Shown here: one piece after another, positions 5,180-10,589 of the stretch
How the letters are laid out: the number at the start of each line of letters is the position of its first letter
Position numbering within the stretch: position 1 is the stretch's first letter
Origin: an uncultured Prevotella sp.
GTDB lineage: Bacteria; Bacteroidota; Bacteroidia; Bacteroidales; Bacteroidaceae
Reading direction: 5' to 3'
Assembly (NCBI GenBank): GCA_905372445.1
Contig: CAJPPF010000073.1
Location: 1 to 10,589 of the forward strand
DNA: 10,589 nt
The notes under the pieces: generated by a model
Databases searched by the model: none
Told to the model about the DNA's origin: nothing
The model's input: the letters and a program-made list of their open reading frames with translations, nothing else
Made by a program: the position numbers and the translations under genes

Positions 5180-7370
5180 TGATGCCTTTGACCGAGCGCA
5201 ACTTCTTCATCAGTGCCTCCATGCGGGACGTATCTTCAACCATCACCTCTATATTTCCAGAGAATAGTCCGTCGTGTGAATCAATGTTTATAGAGCGGAT
5301 GATTATTTTCTCTTCTTTGGAAATGATTGATGTAATGTTGTTGACTATGCCCAGGTCGTCGTTGCCTATGACTCGCAGGGTTATGGAGTATTGTGATTGC
5401 CCTTTACCACTCCAGCGCGCTTTAACTATCCTATAGCCGAAGCGCTTTCTAAGCTCAGAAGCATTAGGACAGTCATTTCTGTGAATCTTAATACCGCCTG
5501 ATACGGTGACGAATCCGAAGACCTTGTCGCCATAAATAGGGTTACAGCATTTTGCTAAAGAATAATCTACGTCCTTTAAGTTCTGGTCAATGACGAGTAT
5601 ATCATTTGCAGTATTCTTCAGATCTATAGGATTCTCAAATACAAACTCCTCTGCAGAACGGGTGGCGGCAGGAGCATTGAGTTTCATGTCGTAGTCGCGC
5701 ACCTCTATATATTTCTCAATGACCTCATTGACATCGAGCTTTTCGTCTGCTACGTTCATATAGAAGTCACTTACTATCTTGTAGCCTAACTTCTTGATAA
5801 CGTGCGACATAACGCTCTCGTCGAAATCTATTTTACGGTTCTTCAACCGACGAGCGAGTAGTTCCTTTGCAAAGATGCCTTCCTTTGCTTGGGTCTCTTT
5901 CAGAGCCAAACGTATTTTAGACTTGGCACGTGAAGTACCGACATAGTTGAGCCATTCCTTCTTAGGGGTCTGGTTGCTCTGGGTCAGAATCTCAACCTGA
6001 TCGCCTGAATGCAGTATCTCACGCATTGATACGTTTTTGTTGTTGATGCGTGCACCGACGCAATGGCTGCCCACTGCAGAATGGATGTGGTATGCAAAAT
6101 CAAGCACTGTGGCTCCCTTTGCCAACTTATACAGGTCGCCCTTCGGTGTAAACACATACACTTCGTCTGCGTTTAATTCCCTCTTGAAATGATCCATAGC
6201 CTGTAGATTGTCGCCGGCTTCAAGAGCCTGGCGTATGTCTGCAAGCCATGAGTCGAGGTTGTTATTGCTTGATTTCACTCCCTTGTACCGCCAGTGAGCA
6301 GCAAGACCGTGCTCTGCAATTTCATCCATACGCTCAGTACGAATCTGTACCTCTACCCATTTGTTCTGCGGACCGAGTACAGTGATATGCAGCGACTCAT
6401 AGCCATTTGACTTTGGTACTGAAAGCCAGTCGCGGAGTCGTTTAGGATTAGGCTGGTACATATCAGTTATGAGAGAATAAACTTGCCAGCATTGCATCTT
6501 CTCCTGTTCTAAGGGAGCATCTATTATTATACGTATGGCAAATAGATCATATATACCATTGAAACCACAACGTTGTTTCTTCATTTTCTGCCAGATAGAA
6601 TGAATGCTCTTTGTCCTGCCTTTGATATGAAACTTCAAGCCTATGTTCTCAAGCTTTGCCTTTATCGGACTTATAAAAGATTCGATATATTCGTCGCGCG
6701 AACGCTTCGTAGCATTAAGGTTGTCTTTAATCATATAGTATGCATCGTGCTCAAGATATTTTAAAGACAAGTCTTCAAGTTCACTCTTAAGCAGATACAG
6801 ACCTAACTTATGTGCAAGTGGAGCGTATAGATAGCTGGCTTCCTCTGCGACCTTGCGTTGTGCTTCAAGATTCTGTGTGTCACGGATTTGTCGCATCACG
6901 TTCACGCGGTCGGCAATCATTATAAGGATTACACGCATGTCGTCGGCAAAACTAAGCAGTAGATTCCTGAAGTTCTCACTTTCAACCGTAGGTGTTTTCT
7001 TATATAGATCACGCACCTTGTGCAGACCTTGAATGATCTGTACAACTTGCTGTCCAAAGTCGCTTTCTATCGCGTTCAGGTCAATATCCTTATCAACGGA
7101 ACAAGTGTCGATGATGATAGCAATTACAGCTTCGCGTCGTAGACCGATCTCCTCGACTGCCAATAAGGATGTCTGAAGGGCATGCAATAATGGATTGAAA
7201 CCAAAAACATTGCGTTTGATATTATCAGAGTAGATCGCATTATGAATGAGATTACGTATTTTCTGCTCGTCATCATTATGCAATGAATCTTCAATTTCTG
7301 TGCATAGAGTATTATATAGCCTTGTGATTTCAGAAAGTTCTGATCCTGAACAATTCACTTTTTCTTCCAT
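5160..7370 (-). CDS. relA: RelA/SpoT homologue, (p)ppGpp synthetase with degenerate hydrolase domain
   Basis: A long RSH protein, 736 residues from the chosen start, making the alarmone (p)ppGpp from ATP and GTP/GDP. Domain order: HD hydrolase-like (about 30-190), synthetase (about 230-365; RTKS 252-255, YDLFAIR 274-280, RLRD 311-314, EVQIRT with Glu340), TGS (about 401-465), conserved-Cys segment (AKCCNPIYGD, Cys608-609, later His and Cys634), and C-terminal ACT (about 659-736). In the hydrolase region the expected His of HPL is Asn59, the HD pair reads Ile87-Asp88, the following ED pair is lost, and LADRLHNMR reads IADRVNVMR. Hydrolysis is therefore probably absent, while the synthetase carries an RXKD-like motif (RLRD). 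An 86-residue upstream extension is open, but it would begin upstream of the likely promoter at 7404-7411 and overlap the divergent gene, so I place the start at 7370. Calling it relA rather than a general rsh rests on the lost hydrolase residues. Confidence 0.92.
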   Translation of the reverse strand: MEEKVNCSGSELSEITRLYNTLCTEIEDSLHNDDEQKIRNLIHNAIYSDNIKRNVFGFNPLLHALQTSLLAVEEIGLRREAVIAIIIDTCSVDKDIDLNAIESDFGQQVVQIIQGLHKVRDLYKKTPTVESENFRNLLLSFADDMRVILIMIADRVNVMRQIRDTQNLEAQRKVAEEASYLYAPLAHKLGLYLLKSELEDLSLKYLEHDAYYMIKDNLNATKRSRDEYIESFISPIKAKLENIGLKFHIKGRTKSIHSIWQKMKKQRCGFNGIYDLFAIRIIIDAPLEQEKMQCWQVYSLITDMYQPNPKRLRDWLSVPKSNGYESLHITVLGPQNKWVEVQIRTERMDEIAEHGLAAHWRYKGVKSSNNNLDSWLADIRQALEAGDNLQAMDHFKRELNADEVYVFTPKGDLYKLAKGATVLDFAYHIHSAVGSHCVGARINNKNVSMREILHSGDQVEILTQSNQTPKKEWLNYVGTSRAKSKIRLALKETQAKEGIFAKELLARRLKNRKIDFDESVMSHVIKKLGYKIVSDFYMNVADEKLDVNEVIEKYIEVRDYDMKLNAPAATRSAEEFVFENPIDLKNTANDILVIDQNLKDVDYSLAKCCNPIYGDKVFGFVTVSGGIKIHRNDCPNASELRKRFGYRIVKARWSGKGQSQYSITLRVIGNDDLGIVNNITSIISKEEKIIIRSINIDSHDGLFSGNIEVMVEDTSRMEALMKKLRSVKGIKQVIRL

Positions 7371-7403
7371 AGCAATATCTTTTATGGTTGTTTTATCCAA
7401 TGG

Positions 7404-7411
7404 CAAAATTA
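7404..7411 (-). promoter_or_regulatory. -7 promoter element of the RSH gene
   Basis: On the minus strand this reads TAATTTTG, an exact TAnnTTTG match. It is identical to the ispE -7 element and likewise preceded by a T-rich spacer on that strand. It would place initiation about 27 bases before the RSH ATG at 7370. No clear -33 element is seen. It also supports the shorter RSH start. Confidence 0.6.
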
Positions 7412-7431
7412 CAAAAAAAAATGGAAACCAG

Positions 7432-7462
7432 TTTGATATTCGGAAAAATGTGAGTAATTTTG
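7432..7462 (+). promoter_or_regulatory. consensus Bacteroidetes promoter of the DUF4301-nth-DUF2461 unit
   Basis: TTTG at 7432-7435, exactly 19 bases, then TAATTTTG at 7455-7462. Both elements and the spacing match the Bacteroidetes housekeeping consensus. Expected initiation leaves a leader of roughly 20-25 bases before the ATG at 7492. Confidence 0.8.
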
Positions 7463-7491
7463 TAGGTATTAATAAAAGACGAAATATAATT

Positions 7492-9012
7492 ATGTTTTCA
7501 CCACAAGATTTGGAACAATTAGCCCAACGTGGCATTTCTGTAGATGAAGTAGAAAACCAATTAAAGAAGATTGCAGAAGGATTTCCTTTTCTTCGCCTTA
7601 AGGCTGCTGCGTCAGTAGGAACGGGCATTCTCGCACCATCGAAGGATGAAACAGATGCCTACATTAATAAATGGCATGAGTATAAGGCAGAGGGACATAC
7701 CATAGTGAAGTTTGTCCCTGCCTCGGGAGCTGCCAGCCGTATGTTCAAGAATCTGTTTGAATTTCTTGATGCACCATATAACGAGCCTACCACTGACTTT
7801 GAGAAGACCTTCTTTGCAGAGCGTAAGAAGTTTGCTTTCCGTAAAATACTATGTGCAACGTGTAAGGAGAATAGTGGAGGTCGTAGCGTATGCGGTTTAA
7901 TAGGCGACGGTGATTACAAGGCTGTCGTTTCTAATCTGTTGTTGAAAGAAGGTCTTAATTACGGTCAGATGCCAAAAGGTCTGCTTCTGTTCCACAACTA
8001 TGAAGACGGTCCGCGTACTCCAATGGAAGAACATCTCGTTGAGGCTGCCCTCTATGCAAGTTCAAACGGTGAGGCAAATGTGCATTTTACAGTGTCTCAT
8101 GAGCATAAGGAACTGTTTAAGGCTCGTGTTGCAGAGACTGAACAAAAGTATGCCGAGCGTTTCGGTATTAAGTTCAATATTTCATTCTCAGAGCAGAAAC
8201 CTTCAACTGATACCATAGCTGCAAACCTTGACAATACGCCATTCAGAAATGAGAATGGCTCTTTGCTGTTCCGCCCTGGGGGACATGGCGCACTGATAGA
8301 AAACCTGTCGGAAATTGATGCTGACGTTGTTTTTATTAAGAATATCGATAATGTTGTTCCTGATAGATTGAAGGACGACACGGTGAGATATAAGCAGCTG
8401 CTTGCAGGAATCCTCATTCAGATGCAGGAGAAGGCTTTCGAATATCTGCATATTCTCGACTCTGGTGTTTACAACCATGATACAGTTGAGGAGATTATTA
8501 GTTTCGTACAACGTGATCTCTGCTGCCGTCGTGATGACATCAAGAATCTGGAAGATGCTGAACTCGTGATATATTTGAAGAAAAAACTGAACCGTCCTAT
8601 GCGTGTCTGCGGTGTTGTACGTAATGTCGGCGAGCCTGGTGGTGGTCCGTTCATTGTGTATAATCAGGATGGTACAACGAGCCTGCAGATTCTTGAGTCA
8701 AGCCAGATTGACAAAATGAATGAAGAGAATATGCGTATGTTTGCCGAGGCTACACACTTTAATCCGGTAGATATTGCATGTGCGTTGAAGAATTATAAAG
8801 GTGAGAGATTCCAGCTTCAGGAATTCGTTGACCCAACGACAGGTTTTATTAGCAGTAAGAGTAGTGGAGGCATAGAGCTAAAAGCATTTGAGCTACCTGG
8901 ACTATGGAATGGTGCTATGAGCGATTGGAATACTATATTTGTGGAAGTTCCACTGTCTACTTTCAATCCTGTTAAGACTGTAAACGATCTTCTCCGTGAC
9001 GAGCATCAGTAA
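7492..9012 (+). CDS. DUF4301 family protein, possibly nucleotidyltransferase-like
   Basis: A 506-residue cytoplasmic protein that I recognise as DUF4301, a family of about 500 residues known mainly from Bacteroidetes, with no established function. Motifs: an N-terminal helical segment (MFSPQDLEQLAQRGIS), VKFVPASGAASRMFK (72-86), resembling the nucleotide-binding loop of GT-A pyrophosphorylases, then LLFRPGGHGALIENL (258-272) and VFIKNIDNVVPD (280-291), resembling the PxGHG and NxDN motifs of UDP-sugar pyrophosphorylases, then VCGVVRNVGEPGGGPF (372-387) and PGLWNGAMSDWNTIFVEV near the C-terminus. From these I infer a sugar-phosphate nucleotidyltransferase fold. Start: the frame is open to 7246, but the ATG at 7492 lies just downstream of the consensus promoter and begins the family-typical N-terminus. 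Two TAA codons in tandem end it. nth follows after 14 bases. Confidence 0.9.
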   Translation: MFSPQDLEQLAQRGISVDEVENQLKKIAEGFPFLRLKAAASVGTGILAPSKDETDAYINKWHEYKAEGHTIVKFVPASGAASRMFKNLFEFLDAPYNEPTTDFEKTFFAERKKFAFRKILCATCKENSGGRSVCGLIGDGDYKAVVSNLLLKEGLNYGQMPKGLLLFHNYEDGPRTPMEEHLVEAALYASSNGEANVHFTVSHEHKELFKARVAETEQKYAERFGIKFNISFSEQKPSTDTIAANLDNTPFRNENGSLLFRPGGHGALIENLSEIDADVVFIKNIDNVVPDRLKDDTVRYKQLLAGILIQMQEKAFEYLHILDSGVYNHDTVEEIISFVQRDLCCRRDDIKNLEDAELVIYLKKKLNRPMRVCGVVRNVGEPGGGPFIVYNQDGTTSLQILESSQIDKMNEENMRMFAEATHFNPVDIACALKNYKGERFQLQEFVDPTTGFISSKSSGGIELKAFELPGLWNGAMSDWNTIFVEVPLSTFNPVKTVNDLLRDEHQ

Positions 9013-9026
9013 TAAATATCGTTAGT

Positions 9027-9689
9027 ATGACAAGAGAAGAACGTTATAATACGATGCTCAGTTATTTTCGCCAGCTCCAGCCTGTTGTTACAACCGAGTT
9101 GGAGTTTGGCAGTGCTTTTCAACTTCTTGTTGCAACGCTGCTAAGCGCGCAATGTACTGACAAGCGCATTAATCAGGTCACGCCGGAATTATTCAGACAT
9201 TTTCCTGATGCTCATACCATGTCTATGGCAAGTGAAGATGACATATTCGAGCTTATACGCAGCGTTAGTTACCCTAATGCTAAGGCTCATCATCTAAAGC
9301 AGATGTCAGAGCAATTAGTCCGCGATTTCAATGGAGAAATACCATCAGAACGCAAAGACTTGGAGTCGCTTGCTGGGGTGGGGCGTAAGACTGCCAATGT
9401 CGTTATGTCTGTCTGGTTTGGCAAACCGACCTTGGCTGTAGATACCCATGTCTATCGTGTCAGTCATCGGCTTGGGCTTGTGCCGAAAACTGCTGACACA
9501 CCATTGAAGGTAGAGCTTTACCTGATGAAGTACATCCCGAAGGAAGAAGTGTCACTTGCACACCATTGGATATTGCTCCACGGTCGCTACATCTGTCAGA
9601 GCCGTAGTCCGAAATGCAATGAATGTCAGTTTGCTACATTCTGTCCGAGTGCGGAGAATAAGCCTAAGCATGGAAATAGTAACAATTAA
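9027..9689 (+). CDS. nth: endonuclease III, DNA glycosylase/AP lyase
   Basis: A base excision repair enzyme that removes oxidised pyrimidines and cleaves abasic sites. At 220 residues it fits the family. Key features are LLSAQCTDKRINQVTP (38-53), the helix-hairpin-helix LAGVGRKTANVV (115-126) with catalytic Lys121, AVDTHVYRVSHRLGL with catalytic Asp139, and the C-terminal [4Fe-4S] cluster Cys190-x6-Cys197-x2-Cys200-x5-Cys206. All catalytic and cluster residues are present. It lies 14 bases after the DUF4301 stop and 14 before the DUF2461 start, so it is very probably expressed from the promoter at 7432-7462 rather than from its own. Confidence 0.96.
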   Translation: MTREERYNTMLSYFRQLQPVVTTELEFGSAFQLLVATLLSAQCTDKRINQVTPELFRHFPDAHTMSMASEDDIFELIRSVSYPNAKAHHLKQMSEQLVRDFNGEIPSERKDLESLAGVGRKTANVVMSVWFGKPTLAVDTHVYRVSHRLGLVPKTADTPLKVELYLMKYIPKEEVSLAHHWILLHGRYICQSRSPKCNECQFATFCPSAENKPKHGNSNN

Positions 9690-9703
9690 TTAATGTACAT
9701 TTA

Positions 9704-10426
9704 ATGAATACCAAACTCATATTAGCTTTTCTTCGCGACGTTGCTGCAAATAACAACCGCGAATGGTTTCATGCTCACAAAGAACAATATGATGCTGCCA
9801 AGTCGGAGTTTGACCGAGGAGTGGAAGAACTCATTACCGCTCTATCACGCTTTGACACAGAGATAAGTCATCTCAAGGTTAAGGATTGCACATACCGTTT
9901 CTATCGCGATACACGCTTCTCACAGGATAAATCACCTTACAAACGTCATTTCGGTGCTTATATATGTGCTAAGGGAAGGAAGTCGCTTCGTGGAGGCTAT
10001 TATCTCCACATCCAGCCCGGAAACTGTTTTCTTGCTACAGGCTCTTATTGGTTGCCGACGAACATTCTGACTTCGTGTCGTAATGAGATAATGGCGAATA
10101 TTGACCAGTGGCGCGAAGCAGTGGAGAATGGCAAGTTTATTAAATACTTCGGTTATCCCAATGCTGCTGACATGGGTGACTATACCGATGATGAACAGAT
10201 GCCACCAAAAGGTTTCGGCATCAGTCATCTTAAGAAGGCGCCTAAGGATTTCCCTAAAGATTACGAGTTCATCGATTATCTTCGCATGAAGGACTACTGT
10301 TGTTGGCACAGTGTAGATGAAGCTTTCTTTGCTTCTGCTCGCTGGGCAAGTGATGCGACAAAGATCTTTGAGATTGCCAAGCCAATGATGGACTTAATTA
10401 ATTCTGTTATCGACGACTACGAATAA
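9704..10426 (+). CDS. DUF2461 domain-containing protein
   Basis: A 240-residue protein of the DUF2461 (TIGR02453) family; the function is not established. Signature motifs are the N-terminal FLRDVAANNNREWFHAHKEQYDAAK, then YRFYRDTRFSQDKSPYKRHFGAYI (about 65-88), a Gly-Arg-Lys-rich turn and GGYYLHIQPGNCFLATGSYWL, and a C-terminal GFGISHLKKAPKDFPKDYEFIDYLRMKDY stretch. It has no signal peptide or membrane segments. Length fits the family. It starts 14 bases after nth and is the last gene before a strong terminator, so it belongs to the DUF4301-nth unit. No clear Shine-Dalgarno precedes the ATG; the start is supported by the conserved N-terminus. Confidence 0.9.
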   Translation: MNTKLILAFLRDVAANNNREWFHAHKEQYDAAKSEFDRGVEELITALSRFDTEISHLKVKDCTYRFYRDTRFSQDKSPYKRHFGAYICAKGRKSLRGGYYLHIQPGNCFLATGSYWLPTNILTSCRNEIMANIDQWREAVENGKFIKYFGYPNAADMGDYTDDEQMPPKGFGISHLKKAPKDFPKDYEFIDYLRMKDYCCWHSVDEAFFASARWASDATKIFEIAKPMMDLINSVIDDYE

Positions 10427-10431
10427 TCCGC

Positions 10432-10477
10432 ACGTTGTCACTTGCTGTTCAAATGCAGGTGACAACGTTTTTCTTTT
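10432..10477 (+). terminator. intrinsic terminator after the DUF2461 gene
   Basis: A 14-base-pair stem, ACGTTGTCACTTGC (10432-10445) against GCAGGTGACAACGT (10455-10468), with one G-U pair and a nine-base loop, followed at once by a T-rich run (TTTTTCTTTT). It begins five bases after the TAA of DUF2461 and closes the three-gene unit. Confidence 0.9.
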
Positions 10478-10539
10478 GTCTGCATCATTAGTTAAAAGAA
10501 CGGGTCTTTGAATTATGATATTTCATAACATGAACAGAG

Positions 10540-10589
10540 ATGAGAAAGCTGACAATAAGAGATAGAATAAGGTTAATGCCCATTGTGCC
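10540..10589 (+). CDS. possible start of another gene, cut by the window edge
   Basis: An ATG at 10540 opens a frame that stays open to the edge, giving 16 residues (MRKLTIRDRIRLMPIV). The basic N-terminus turning hydrophobic resembles the beginning of a membrane protein or sensor, but this is too short to identify. No consensus promoter or strong ribosome binding site is seen between the terminator and this ATG. A nearby ATG at 10530 in another frame ends after 11 codons. Confidence 0.35.
   Translation, partial: MRKLTIRDRIRLMPIV

Noticed and set aside
7246..7491. An 82-residue N-terminal extension of the DUF4301 protein
   Set aside because: It runs antisense through the RSH start, lies upstream of and across the consensus promoter, and the family-typical N-terminus begins at 7492.
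7371..7628. An 86-residue N-terminal extension of the RSH protein
   Set aside because: It overlaps the divergent DUF4301 gene, would start upstream of the likely -7 element at 7404-7411, and does not resemble any RSH N-terminus.

Overview
The window reads as ordinary chromosomal DNA from a member of the Bacteroidales, most likely Prevotella-like. The reasons are: promoter elements of the Bacteroidetes type (TAnnTTTG at -7, with TTTG or TTG near -33), mostly weak or absent Shine-Dalgarno sequences, a moderate G+C content, and a DUF4301 gene, a family I associate with Bacteroidetes. No rRNA, tRNA, CRISPR array, intact transposase or phage gene is visible. The species-level guess is inference.

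Left part (1-1039): the end of a thioredoxin-fold lipoprotein gene overlaps by four bases a gene for a short, cysteine-rich MarR-type regulator. The gene-free stretch that follows (809-1039) is bounded by an imperfect 20-base inverted repeat. This makes a compact element of about 200 bp resembling a MITE or a decayed insertion.

Middle-left (1040-2759, all minus strand): four closely spaced genes are read leftward. In transcription order they are a GNAT-glutaredoxin fusion, a small GlsB/YeaQ-type membrane protein, a small protein of unknown function, and a flavin-reductase-like split-barrel protein. The set has a redox/stress flavour. The 266 bases upstream (2760-3025) hold no gene I can support and no clear promoter.

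Centre (3026-5163): ispE (MEP isoprenoid pathway) is followed on the minus strand by a Nudix hydrolase. Divergent to ispE is a TetR-family regulator; each of the two has a recognisable -7 element in the short shared intergenic region. The TetR gene runs head-on into the next gene, and the two TAA stops overlap inside a hairpin.

Right part (5160-10426): a long RelA/SpoT homologue (minus strand) has an apparently intact synthetase but a degenerate hydrolase HD domain. Divergent to it, from a textbook Bacteroidetes promoter, runs a three-gene unit: DUF4301, nth (endonuclease III) and DUF2461. It ends at a strong intrinsic terminator. The last 50 bases may hold the start of another gene.

I do not see an evident new defence or mobile system. 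The most interesting points are the DUF4301 protein, whose motifs recall sugar-nucleotide pyrophosphorylases, the RSH protein with lost hydrolase residues, the hairpin spanning two convergent stop codons, the GNAT-glutaredoxin fusion, and the inverted-repeat-bounded element.
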